64,000 bases of DNA from NCBI RefSeq assembly GCF_900142715.1, contig NZ_FRBX01000003.1:310001-374000 (forward strand). The letters are read 5' to 3'. The notes beneath the pieces were generated by a model that was not told the DNA's origin, did not search any database, and was given only the letters and a program-made list of their open reading frames with translations. The position numbers and the translations under genes were made by a program. Positions 38,306 to 47,400 of this stretch are shown in pieces; within the stretch, counting starts at the first letter, position 1, and every line of letters starts with the position of its first letter. The DNA is from Flavobacterium pectinovorum. GTDB taxonomy: Bacteria > Bacteroidota > Bacteroidia > Flavobacteriales > Flavobacteriaceae.

Positions 38306-38875
38306 TTATTCTAATATAAATCGACCGCCATTTTTTTGTTGTAGTAATAAAATTTCATGAATTCGATTAATCTCATCTATAATCGGTCCCATTTCATATT
38401 CCACGTTGAACATCTTAAAAATATCCTTATCATAAAAATATGCTCTAAAAAATGTTCTTCCATCATCTACGTAAGTTATTGGTCCCACATATTTTCGCAT
38501 TACTTTCCATGTAGAAAATTCTTTTAAAAAATCATCTAATTTCTCATCAAAATGTTCAATATGATTTCGCATATCTCGATTTTTCAAAACATTTGCATCA
38601 TTAATGTGATAAACTTCACGTAGCTTTTCCGCTCTAATTTTATAATGTCCGTGATTCTTTGAAGGCCAAAAAAAACGAGAAATTCCTCCTGTATTAAGAA
38701 TAATATTCTCAAATAAATCTAGAATCATATTATCATTTTTACAATCATAATTCTTCTTCTTCCAAAAATTGTTTAAAGATTTAACATCATTTAAAATCGT
38801 ATGTGTTTTCTTTAATAAAGATTCAATGTAGAAAGCTTGATCAAAAGGGTGGATTTCAAATTCTGAATTGCTCAT
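38306..38875 (-). CDS. HEPN-like helical protein
   Basis: A 189-residue, mainly helical protein with LKNRDMRNHIEHFDEKL, in which Arg100 and His105 form an R-x4-H motif like the catalytic pair of HEPN RNases. No other known domain. It is transcribed with or just before rtcB, and a 19-bp inverted repeat lies 37 bp before its ATG (38912-38930). HEPN RNases cut tRNA or rRNA in phage defence and stress. The family call rests on the motif and helix pattern and needs structure prediction. Confidence 0.55.
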   Translation of the reverse strand: MSNSEFEIHPFDQAFYIESLLKKTHTILNDVKSLNNFWKKKNYDCKNDNMILDLFENIILNTGGISRFFWPSKNHGHYKIRAEKLREVYHINDANVLKNRDMRNHIEHFDEKLDDFLKEFSTWKVMRKYVGPITYVDDGRTFFRAYFYDKDIFKMFNVEYEMGPIIDEINRIHEILLLQQKNGGRFILE

Positions 38876-38911
38876 ATCTATCTATTTATTTTTCAAAGAT
38901 TCAAACTATAC

Positions 38912-38930
38912 TGCGCAGTTTTTTTGCGTA
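38912..38930 (-). promoter_or_regulatory. Predicted operator (site C) before the HEPN gene
   Basis: TGCGCAG-TTTTT-TTGCGTA is an inverted repeat with 7-nt arms and 5-nt spacer, the same architecture as the sites at 42424 and 48996. On the minus strand it is followed by AGTATAGTTTGAATCTTTG, resembling the sequence after site B. It lies 37 bp before the gene start. Confidence 0.6.
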
Positions 38931-38964
38931 GATAAATTTATTCAAAGTTCAATGATAATTTTTT

Positions 38965-39588
38965 TTAATCAAATTTTGAATTTAGAAGTTCATCTATCCT
39001 TTTTTGAGTTTGAATAGATGCTTCTTCTTCATCTAAACTGCCACGAGTTTCGAAAAGAATATCATAATTATCAATTCCAAGTTTTATAAATGGTTTTCCA
39101 ACTTGCAATCGAGATTTGGCATCTTTAGAAATCTTATCTAACATATCGATAGTAATAATTTCAGATGGTTTATAAAATTCTCCATCTTTGTAAGAAGTAT
39201 AGAGACTATAATTTTTATAATCATTCGAAACAGCAACATCAACTCTATCAAATATAAATTCTTCAATCAATTTTTTCGAATAGGAACTTTTCTCAATTTG
39301 TAAAGCAAACATAAAATCGATACCTTGAGAAGTTTTAGTTTTGACGGTATGACTTCTAAAATCTTTAAAAAACTTTCTTGTCTCCTCAATATCTTCTATA
39401 TTACCATTTAAGACAAATTGAAATGCTAAAAATGCTTTTCCTATTTCTTCAATAGAAAATTGAAAAAGTGTATAAGCTCGAGCATTCTTATTATGCTTTG
39501 CTAGAATTTCAGCTTCTTCAATTAATTCTTCAGCATTATTAAAAGCTTTCTCAATAGCTTGAAAATATTTTTCTTTAACAAGTTTCAT
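38965..39588 (-). CDS. AbiV family abortive-infection protein
   Basis: This 207-residue helical protein has the AbiV signature: AFNNAEELIEEAEILAKHNKNARAYTLFQFSIEEIGKAFLAF (about residues 15-56), then FKDFRSHTVKTKTSQGIDF. AbiV of Lactococcus blocks phage development, and the family belongs to the HEPN-like group. It sits between the RING-type gene and the HEPN-like gene on the same strand. The DNA is AT-rich compared with rtcB. A phage-defence role is inferred from the family. Confidence 0.75.
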   Translation of the reverse strand: MKLVKEKYFQAIEKAFNNAEELIEEAEILAKHNKNARAYTLFQFSIEEIGKAFLAFQFVLNGNIEDIEETRKFFKDFRSHTVKTKTSQGIDFMFALQIEKSSYSKKLIEEFIFDRVDVAVSNDYKNYSLYTSYKDGEFYKPSEIITIDMLDKISKDAKSRLQVGKPFIKLGIDNYDILFETRGSLDEEEASIQTQKRIDELLNSKFD

Positions 39589-39678
39589 AAATATTTTGGT
39601 TTTAATTTTAAAAAATCAGATCTACTTCATTAGTGAACTCAAAAACCACGAATTCAATCAAGAATCCATGGTTTAAAT

Positions 39679-41919
39679 TTAATCAATTAATAATTGCGTA
39701 ACTGCCGCAGCATTTATCGCCCATTTTGCATCGTAAACCTCATCGGCGTTTTGATCTTCGGTGATTGTTAAACCCTGGGCTTCCGCTTTCAGTTGTAACA
39801 AACTACCAATATTCAATTTACTGCTCAATTTTGCCAATAAAGCCTGAACTCCTTTAAAATCCAAACCTCCAACAACTTGTCCTCCGAAAGTCATCTCTAA
39901 CCAAACGATTTCTCTTTTGGCTACATCCAAAACTCCGAAAACCAAACCTTTGGCAACATTTTGCGTAACGCGAACCTGATGATCTACACACGACGGATCG
40001 TAGGCAACTCCGGTTTTCTCAGAGATTTTCATTGGGTATTTGCTGTTCATCCAACCCACAACCAAATTTGGTGTAATACTTCCGTTGCTGTACGCATTGC
40101 AGGTAAAAGTTACAAATTTTGCTTTGGCTTTTGCCAATTCGTCGATGTTGATGTTGATGTATTCTGCCGTTCCAATTTTATTCGGAATATGTCTGATATC
40201 ACCGCTATGTTTACAACCAACAGTTTCCAATCGGCTGAAAGAACAGATATCGGCTTTATCTTCATAAGCGATATGACAGCTTAAATCCATATCTAAATGC
40301 TGTGCCTGTAAATCTTTTCCCCATTGCATAAACAATCGCACTTCGTTTCCTTCAATCGGGAAACGTGTTCCCATCAAAGCAACCGGCAAATCCTGAACGG
40401 TCTCGCTTCTATCACCAATCGAAACTGGCATATTAAACAATTGCGGATCAATATAAATCGTTTTATTTGGGTTTGCGATTGCAGCAAATCTTTTTTTCAT
40501 TGCTAAAAGACACAACGCTTCGATTTGATTTTTCATCGCCTCTAATTGTGCTTCGTCGTACAAATTCAATAAAGCATTTGGTGCAATTCTTTTATTTGTT
40601 CCGCCCAAAGGTTTCACGCTTCTTTGCATGTTTTTATCAAAATAATTTTGAGCATACATATTCAAAGTAAACACCAATCTGGCCGGAACTTTATCTATAA
40701 TTTCTTCAAAATGTGCCACCGTTTCGTCTGCACCAAACCAAAGCATATTCGAAAATAAAGAACGTGCAAACAATCCCGGACGTTGTTTTAATAAGGCAAA
40801 TGTTTTATCGGCATCAAACTTTAATCTTGATGTGTTTACTTTACTTTGCCAAACGTCATAAACCTGGTTGTAAAATACATCCATTAAAAAAGCTAATTTT
40901 TCAAAGCCTTTTCTTTTGCTGTATTCTGCCAAACGCAACGCTCTGATCACACGAACCCACATTCCTCTTTTTGGGTGCATGATTTCGCACATTATTTCAA
41001 CATCCATATCAAGATTGTTCAACCAGTTTGCTACCATCAAACATTCTTTTCTTGAATATTTAAGTTTCAAATCTTTTGTTGATGCAATTTTTGCCTGCGC
41101 GCTTGTATCCAAAACATTATAAAAATGTTGGGCGTTTTTAGACGTTCTTTTTATGATTGTTTTTGGCTCGATTATCTGCAACAAACCTGTATTTTTAAAC
41201 CATAAATATCTTAAAATATCGATTGGCGATTTAAAGTATTGAGATGCATTTTCGGCCTGACTTTCTTCAATTAAAATATCGATTACCAACATCAAAGTTT
41301 CCTTCATGGCGATATCTGTTTTTGGCAAAGGCAAATATTTCAAAGCCGTTTTTAAACTATCTATTTGCGTAGCGTCCAGAGCGGTTTTGGATTGCAATAA
41401 TGATTTGTAGAAATCTTGCAATTCTTTTTCTGACCATAAATCCAATACTTTTAATTTACTTCCCTGACCAAAGTTTTCGATTTTACCGAATTCAAACGGA
41501 GTTCCGCAAAACGGACAACCGTTGTATCTTTCTAAAGGAAAAGTATTATCCGGAATAATATGTCCGCATTGCAAAGTTGTGCCTCTTTTTATATTTAAAA
41601 CATTCCAGAAATACGTCACAACATGATCCAAAACAGATTCTCCCGTTGGGATATTCCATTCTTTCACCAAAGGCGTCCAGTTTTTATCGGTTCCTAAAAC
41701 TTCTCTTAGCACTTCTAAAACCTCCACTTTATAATTTGGGTTTACATTGTTTAAAGCGTGTAATAACGATTCAGAAAATGTAAATCCAAGTTTTGAAACA
41801 TTGGCCAATAAAACCGATGTTGTTCCTGATAAATTTTTGATATCATTCGCAATCATTTCTGATGGAATGAAAATAGCATTTTGACGCAAACTGATTTTTA
41901 ATAATTCTTTTGTTTTCAT
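39679..41919 (-). CDS. RING/TerD-like protein, MXAN_6230/SCO0854 type
   Basis: A 746-residue protein. A small zinc site at residues 118-138 (LQCGHIIPDNTFPLERYNGCPFCG, ligands Cys118, His120, Cys135, Cys138) gives the RING/treble-clef part. Residues about 170-500 are helical repeats. Residues about 515-640 (VRLFMQWGKDLQAQHLDMDLSCHIAY...GDIRHIPNKIGTAEYININIDEL) look like a TerD-type beta-sandwich. This order matches proteins annotated MXAN_6230/SCO0854 family RING. Its leader carries the tRNA-like repeat array. A helical region resembling the RNA-binding TROVE fold is possible but unproven. Confidence 0.7.
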   Translation of the reverse strand: MKTKELLKISLRQNAIFIPSEMIANDIKNLSGTTSVLLANVSKLGFTFSESLLHALNNVNPNYKVEVLEVLREVLGTDKNWTPLVKEWNIPTGESVLDHVVTYFWNVLNIKRGTTLQCGHIIPDNTFPLERYNGCPFCGTPFEFGKIENFGQGSKLKVLDLWSEKELQDFYKSLLQSKTALDATQIDSLKTALKYLPLPKTDIAMKETLMLVIDILIEESQAENASQYFKSPIDILRYLWFKNTGLLQIIEPKTIIKRTSKNAQHFYNVLDTSAQAKIASTKDLKLKYSRKECLMVANWLNNLDMDVEIMCEIMHPKRGMWVRVIRALRLAEYSKRKGFEKLAFLMDVFYNQVYDVWQSKVNTSRLKFDADKTFALLKQRPGLFARSLFSNMLWFGADETVAHFEEIIDKVPARLVFTLNMYAQNYFDKNMQRSVKPLGGTNKRIAPNALLNLYDEAQLEAMKNQIEALCLLAMKKRFAAIANPNKTIYIDPQLFNMPVSIGDRSETVQDLPVALMGTRFPIEGNEVRLFMQWGKDLQAQHLDMDLSCHIAYEDKADICSFSRLETVGCKHSGDIRHIPNKIGTAEYININIDELAKAKAKFVTFTCNAYSNGSITPNLVVGWMNSKYPMKISEKTGVAYDPSCVDHQVRVTQNVAKGLVFGVLDVAKREIVWLEMTFGGQVVGGLDFKGVQALLAKLSSKLNIGSLLQLKAEAQGLTITEDQNADEVYDAKWAINAAAVTQLLID

Positions 41920-41977
41920 TTTTTTTAATTTTTAAAATTTAGATAATTGCGTTTCTGATTTCTACCTAAAAGATTTT

Positions 41978-42354
41978 GAAGTAAGAAACACTTGACCTGA
42001 AATTTGAGTGTAATGGATTAACTAAGTTTATCTGGTGGCGCTTCCGCCGAGAAGTAAGTTAATCTTGACCCTCATTTTATTAATGATGATTTTAAAACTG
42101 TGTTCGGATTCGAACCGAAATTAGCCGTGTTCTGAAGTAAGTTTTAATTGACCATTAATAGTGAAGCAGATGGGATTCGAACCCACGACCCGGACATTAA
42201 AAGTGTACGAAGTAAGTTTTGATTGACCTTTGAAGGATAATTTCAAAACTACCTGCTCTACCGCTGAGCTACTGCCTCAATTTAAATTGAATAAAAAGGT
42301 AATGGTGTAAGTGTGTACATTGGAAAGTGTTTTCGAAGTAACTCAAACTTGACC
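41978..42354 (-). ncRNA. Predicted structured RNA array: five 20-nt motifs with tRNA-like segments
   Basis: On the minus strand, GGTCAA-N7-TTACTTC occurs five times, at 42354-42335, 42228-42209, 42153-42134, 42070-42051 and 41997-41978, with starts 73-126 nt apart. Conserved ends flank a variable heptamer. In four copies a complementary heptamer lies nearby: 42249-42243, 42098-42092, 42022-42016, and 41955-41949 with one G-U. One copy is embedded in a tRNA-like segment (42162-42278), and a second T-arm hairpin follows the third. The array ends 58 bp before the RING gene ATG, so it is part of that leader or a processed separate RNA. Confidence 0.6.
42162..42278 (-). ncRNA. tRNA-like segment with a 46-nt insertion (possible anticodon TTT)
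   Basis: Read on the minus strand: 7-bp acceptor GAGGCAG/CTGCTTC, D arm GCTC-AGCGGTA-GAGC (ends 42255), T arm GTGGG-TTCGAAT-CCCAT. Between the D arm and a plausible anticodon arm GTACA-CTTTTAA-TGTCC (42208-42192, one mismatch, anticodon TTT) lie 46 nt, including a copy of the 20-nt motif. Without the insert the length would be about 72 nt. An alternative hairpin TTTGAA-ATTATCC-TTCAAA within the insert could act as the anticodon arm. No CCA is encoded. It is not a normal tRNA gene. Confidence 0.6.
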
Positions 42355-42423
42355 TGTTTTATTCTTTTTTTTTATTTGTATGAACGTTTGTTTTTATTTC
42401 TTGAACAAAGATTTCAATATCAC

Positions 42424-42442
42424 TACGCAATTATTTTGCGCA
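42424..42442 (-). promoter_or_regulatory. Predicted operator (site B) before the tRNA-like array
   Basis: TACGCAA-TTATT-TTGCGCA is an inverted repeat with 7-nt arms (one mismatch) and 5-nt spacer, 70 bp before the first array motif on the minus strand. On that strand it is followed by GTGATATTGAAATCTTTG, similar to the sequence after site C. Confidence 0.6.
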
Positions 42443-42585
42443 GTAAAAAAAGAATTTTATATTTGAGTAAAGATTATTTATCAAAATAGCGTAAGTCACA
42501 CAGGGACAACATATTTATAGTTTTTAGGAATTTATTGAAAAAATCCATGGGGGTGGGATTATTTTATTAATAAAAATAAAAACCT

Positions 42586-42762
42586 AAAATATCGCTCCGA
42601 TGGAGCTTTTGTAGAATACCTAAATAAACTATAAATATTACGCTCCGATGGAGCTAAACTACTATCCTGGATAAATTGGCTATAAATATTACGCTCCGCT
42701 GGAGCTAAACTACTATACCGTATAAAAATTGGCTATAAATATTAAACTCCGATGGAGCTTTT
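42586..42762. repeat. Four tandem GCTCCGATGGAGC hairpin repeats
   Basis: The phrase ATAAATATTACGCTCCGATG plus GAGCT (or close variants) occurs at about 42585, 42631, 42681 and 42735, every 46-54 bp. Each contains a GCTCC-GAT-GGAGC hairpin. This is a tandem group of an intergenic repeat upstream of the HD protein gene. It overlaps the spurious N-terminal extension of that frame. Confidence 0.75.
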
Positions 42763-42785
42763 CATCAGATTTAAATAAAAACAAC

Positions 42786-43400
42786 ATGAATTTAAAAGAA
42801 ATATATTCTGAATTATTGACCAATATTGGTTTCAGAGAAAGTGAAATTGAGCAAAATTGGTTAGATTTAAAAAAGGCATATTCCAATAAATCAAGGTATT
42901 ATCATAATCTGACGCATATAAATGATATGGTTGAATGTTTTGAAATCTATGCTGATCAATTAAAATTTCCCAACGAAGTTTTATTTTCTATTTTTTATCA
43001 CGATTACGTTTATAAAAGCAGTAAAAAAGATAATGAACTGAAAAGTGCTGAATATGCCGTGAAGATTCTTCCAAAAGAAACCAATCTCAATTCAAAATTG
43101 GTTTTTGATATGATTTGCGCCACACAGCTTCATCAATATAATGAAATTGAAGATATTAACTGGTTAATTGATTTTGATTTGAAAATCCTGGCGCGAGACT
43201 GGAACGAATATCAAATTTATTTTGAACAGATTAGAAAGGAATATCGAATTTATCCTGATTTTCTATACAAACCCGGAAGAGCAAAAGCCTTGAAACATTT
43301 TTTGGAGCATGAATTTATTTTTCAAACTAAAAGCTTTAGAGATTTGTTTGAAGAAAAAGCTAGAGCCAATATTGAAAAAGAGATTTTATTGTTGACTTGA
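42786..43400 (+). CDS. HD-superfamily phosphohydrolase
   Basis: A 204-residue predicted metal-dependent HD phosphohydrolase. RYYHNLTHINDM and SIFYHDYVYKS supply the metal-binding His and HD residues, and the C-terminal DFLYKPGRAKALKHFLEHEFIF stretch is typical of the family. The ATG at 42786 is preferred; the frame runs back to a TTG at 42729 only through repeat DNA. The substrate is unknown. It is divergent from the RING gene, and its link to the RNA-repair genes is uncertain. Confidence 0.85.
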   Translation: MNLKEIYSELLTNIGFRESEIEQNWLDLKKAYSNKSRYYHNLTHINDMVECFEIYADQLKFPNEVLFSIFYHDYVYKSSKKDNELKSAEYAVKILPKETNLNSKLVFDMICATQLHQYNEIEDINWLIDFDLKILARDWNEYQIYFEQIRKEYRIYPDFLYKPGRAKALKHFLEHEFIFQTKSFRDLFEEKARANIEKEILLLT

Positions 43401-43417
43401 TATCGTAACAGTTGTTT

Positions 43418-43450
43418 AAACCCGACAGGTTTTAAAAATCTGTCGGGTTT
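43418..43450. terminator. Bidirectional hairpin between HD and SprF-like genes
   Basis: AAACCCGACAG and CTGTCGGGTTT pair perfectly (11 bp) around an 11-nt loop between two convergent genes. T runs are short, so termination may be partial. Confidence 0.65.
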
Positions 43451-43476
43451 GCTATGCGTAAAAATGTCTTTTTCTT

Positions 43477-44481
43477 TTATCTTTTGCCTTCGTAGTTTGG
43501 GCAGCCAAAACATTTTTTAGCTAAGCTAAATTGATACGTTAGAGATAATTCATAAATCCCTCCCGTTTTTCCAATTTTGGTAGTGTTTAAATCGTATGAT
43601 AATCCTAATCTTAGGTTTTCATACTGCAATCCTGTAAATAAGTTTACAGAGGTTAGCAAATCGCCATTCATTCCGTTTTTTGCAGGATTTGTTACGGCTG
43701 TAGCACCAAAAAATATTTTTTCGAATAGTATAGAAGCTCCCAAATCAAATCGGTTATAACGACCTTGCTGCATGTAATTTGATGTTACAAAAAACTTAGT
43801 TTCATACGGCAGGAATACCGCATCTATATAATCTGCAATAAGAAATTCGTAACCACCGCTTAGGGAGAAAAAAGTATTTAAAGGCAGATTTCCTTGTGAA
43901 CTAAAGGCAATGTTTGGTTTATTTAAATGTTTCATCGAAAGACCAATCCAGATTTCATCGGTATTAAAAACCATTCCCGCTGAAACATCAAAAAAGTTGA
44001 CTTTGCTGTTTAATAAAATGGGGTCGTTTGAGTTTGGATTTATAACGCCCGTTCCTATATTAATCTGATCTTCTAATAATAAATTCTGAAATGCAAACGA
44101 TTTTATTCCGTAACCTACTTCTATAGCAGGTCTAAAAAACCAATAATCATTTAGTCGTACTTTGTACGCATAATTGGCATTGATTTCAAAAAAATTATAA
44201 TTGGTTACATTTTCCCTCTGGTTTAAGACACTGACTCCAAAACCGCTGTTAATTTCATCACTCCACGTATTTACAAATGCATAATCGGTATCTATTCTCA
44301 GATCAAGATCCGGCCATTGTTCGCGGTGAATTATTCCGGCATAAGTGGTTTCCATAAAACCCGAAAATCCTGGATTAAGCGTTTCGGGAATTAAAAAATA
44401 TTGTGTAAAAATTGGATCTTGCGCTCTTGCCTGCGAAAAAAAGCAACATGTTATTAGTATAAAAAATAGTTTTAATTTCAT
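43477..44481 (-). CDS. sprF: PorP/SprF family type IX secretion protein
   Basis: A 334-residue outer-membrane protein with a Sec signal peptide (1-20, ending ARAQ) and the family start DPIFTQYFLIPETLNPGFSG. The remainder alternates beta strands and ends in an aromatic C-terminal strand (YELSLTYQFSL). SprF-like proteins are needed to deliver the partner SprB-like adhesin through the T9SS to the cell surface. The partner is the gene immediately upstream on the same strand, 15 bp away. Several sprF paralogues are usual in Flavobacterium, so it need not be the motility sprF itself. Confidence 0.9.
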   Translation of the reverse strand: MKLKLFFILITCCFFSQARAQDPIFTQYFLIPETLNPGFSGFMETTYAGIIHREQWPDLDLRIDTDYAFVNTWSDEINSGFGVSVLNQRENVTNYNFFEINANYAYKVRLNDYWFFRPAIEVGYGIKSFAFQNLLLEDQINIGTGVINPNSNDPILLNSKVNFFDVSAGMVFNTDEIWIGLSMKHLNKPNIAFSSQGNLPLNTFFSLSGGYEFLIADYIDAVFLPYETKFFVTSNYMQQGRYNRFDLGASILFEKIFFGATAVTNPAKNGMNGDLLTSVNLFTGLQYENLRLGLSYDLNTTKIGKTGGIYELSLTYQFSLAKKCFGCPNYEGKR

Positions 44482-44496
44482 TGTAAATCTTGTTGC

Positions 44497-47400
44497 TTAT
44501 TTAATTAATGTGAATGGCCCTTTTTCTACTACCGTATGGTTGTAAAAGGTTTTTAAGGTGATTTTGTAATAGTAGTTACCGTTTTCGGCATCTAAATCTT
44601 TTATCTTTCCATTCCATCCTCTAATATTTATCCCGGATTCTGAATATACAACGGCTCCCCACGTATCAAAAACGTCAAGAGTAATGTCGGACAATCCCAA
44701 AAATACGGGCGCAAATGTATCGTTGAAACCATCATTATTGGGCGTAAACGCATTTGGCATAATAAGGCTATACCCTTTTTCAACAACAATTGTCGCGCTG
44801 TAACTGTATTGACATCCAAAAGGATAGTTAACGGTTTGTTTTATGGTATAAGTTCCAACTCGGGTATAAATATGTTCCGGACTTTCTTCTGTTGAAAAAA
44901 CACCGTCGCCAAAATCCCATGAAGTGCTGACAAAATCGCCTGTTGCCAGATTTGTAAATTTCACCGGATCATAAATCGAGTATAAATCGAACATTTCTTT
45001 ACCATAAGAACCCGTTGAAAAATTAGCCTCACCCAAAACCGGTGTATCCACATTTAGTGCATAATCTGATTTACATCCAAAACTATCTGTAACACTAAAG
45101 ATGATTAAACCGTTATTCTCGGTATTCATAATTTCGTTATTGGCTCCTGTAATAACACCATCAGACCAGCTTAAAGTGTAAGGCGGAATTCCACCTTTTA
45201 CGTGTCCAACGAAAGTTTGTTTCACATATTTAGTCTCGCAATTAAAATCGGTTAAAACCTCAACAGTTGGCGTAAGCTGGTCGAATCGGGTAATTGTCCA
45301 GGTATCTGATTGTTTACAGCCATTGGCATCTGTTACGGTTACGGTATATTTTCCCGGTACAAGATTCGCTAAATCTTCAGTTCTTTGTCCGTTTGACCAA
45401 CTGTATGAATACGGCTGCGTACCACCGGTTACTACCAAATTGATTTGTCCCGTATCTGCTCTCTCACACTCTAACGGATTCGAAACATCTGCTCTTATCT
45501 CCAGCAATAAAGGCTCTACAATTTTGAATGTTTCTTTTATTTGACAATTTTTGGCATCGGTAATCGTTACAGAATAATCTCCGGGCCCAATGTTATTTCT
45601 TTCAATTCCTGCTGTTGTATCATCATCCCAAACAAGTTTAACAGGAGCTTTTCCTCCAACAAGATTTAAACGGATGTGTGCATCTTTTTGACCAAAACAA
45701 GTAATTTGTTTTACGTTTGGATTGATGGTAAATACAGGCGCATTATCGATAATTATGGTAAATACTTTAGGGCATCCGAATGAATCTGTAATGGTAATAA
45801 TATATGTTCCTGCAGATAAATTATTCTGCACAAGCCCTGAGCCTAAATTGCTCCATTTTATAATATAAGGATCTCCCGTTGCAAACGGAACTCCTCCTGT
45901 AATACTATTTATGGTAATCGAAGCATCGGCATAATTATAACAGGCAATTTCTGTTTTGGTATAGTTTAATTTTATTTCATCATTTTGAAGTACAATAACC
46001 TGTAAATTATCCGTACAACCGGAATTATCGGTTACCGTTAGATTATAAGTTCCTGCATACAAGTTTCTCGGATTTTGAACTGTACTTACATATCCGTTTG
46101 GCCCTGTCCATCTGTATCGGTAATTAAAAACACCCGGAGATGTTTCGGTTACCCGACCACCAACTGTTTTTACATTAATTTCTCCCGTAGCATATCCGTA
46201 ACACAAAATATTGGTCTGGCTTACATAGGTTAATTCTAACAATGGCGGTTCTATAATGGTATAACTTCCTGGTAGAATATTACAGCTATTTGCTTCTGTA
46301 ATGGTTACATCGTATTTTCCGGGTGTCAAATTAGAAAGATTGCCGGAGTTCACCGGAAATGCAGCTCCGTCTTTTGTCCACACGTATTTATAAGGCTGAG
46401 TTCCGCCGGTTACATTTACATTAATTCTTCCGTCATTTGCTCCAAAACATGTAATGTCCGTTTTAGGTTGTGATAAAATTTGAAATTGACCTGGCTCGCC
46501 AACAAAATAACTTTTTATAAAAGGACATTTTCCGTTATCGATAACCTTTAAATTATAATAACCCATTTTTAAATTCGAAATATTCTGATCTGTACTCTTA
46601 AAGTTGTTAGGACCATCCCATGAAAATGTATACGGATTTCCGGTAGGAAAAGGAATTCCAGCTACGGTTATTGAAATTGCCCCATCACTTAAACCATAAC
46701 AGGTTACGGTTTTTATAGTTTCAACTACTTTTATCAACGGATCAACGGTAACCGTAATGGTAAAATTAGGCCCCGGACAAACCTTAGATATAGGCGATAT
46801 TGTATACGTTACGGTAGCAGGGCTGTTTGTATTATTGGTTAAAAACTGACTAATTGTCGAAACAGGACTTGATTGTGCATTTGCTCCACTTACAGCGCCC
46901 GGAGGAGAAACTACCGGCGTAGACCAAATATAAGTTGTTCCTGCAGGTACATTGTCTGTTCCGTTTGAAAACGGCGTAACCTGAAACGACAAACCACTAC
47001 AAATTTGTATTGTTTTTGGCGTTATTACTGGCGAAAGAACAGTATTGACCGAAAAATTTCTCTCCGCTCTAGTAGTACCACAGCTATTTGTAACTTCAAA
47101 AACAGCTTTATAATCCCCACTCGTGGTGTAATTTATCGATCCCGGATTCAACGAAGTAGAGGAAGATGGAGTTCCTCCGTCAAAAGTCCATTTATAAGTA
47201 ATTTCACTATTTGGGGAACAAGTTTCCTCAACCTTTCCTACTGGTTTTATGGTTGCCGAATTACAAAAATCAGAAATAGGCTGTAAGGTAATAACTGGTG
47301 GTTTTTTGACTTGTATTTGTTTTGTAATAGATCGGTCTATTCCACAAGAATTTCTGGTTGTTAACCTTACATAATAAGTACCCGGCATTATAAAATTAAA

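Noticed and set aside
39961..41122. Several plus-strand frames of 60-107 codons opposite the RING-type gene
   Set aside because: Shadow frames of a well-supported minus-strand gene without recognisable products.
42162..42278. Ordinary tRNA gene
   Set aside because: Too long, anticodon arm ambiguous and mismatched, and the insertion carries an array motif; annotated as tRNA-like RNA instead.
41978..42354. Array looked like a CRISPR (20-nt repeats with about 53-106-nt spacers)
   Set aside because: The repeat centre varies and pairs with neighbouring sequence, spacing is irregular, some spacers are tRNA-like, and no cas genes are present.
42729..42785. N-terminal extension of the HD protein from a TTG
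   Set aside because: It is translated from an intergenic GCTCCGATGGAGC repeat and has no family match.
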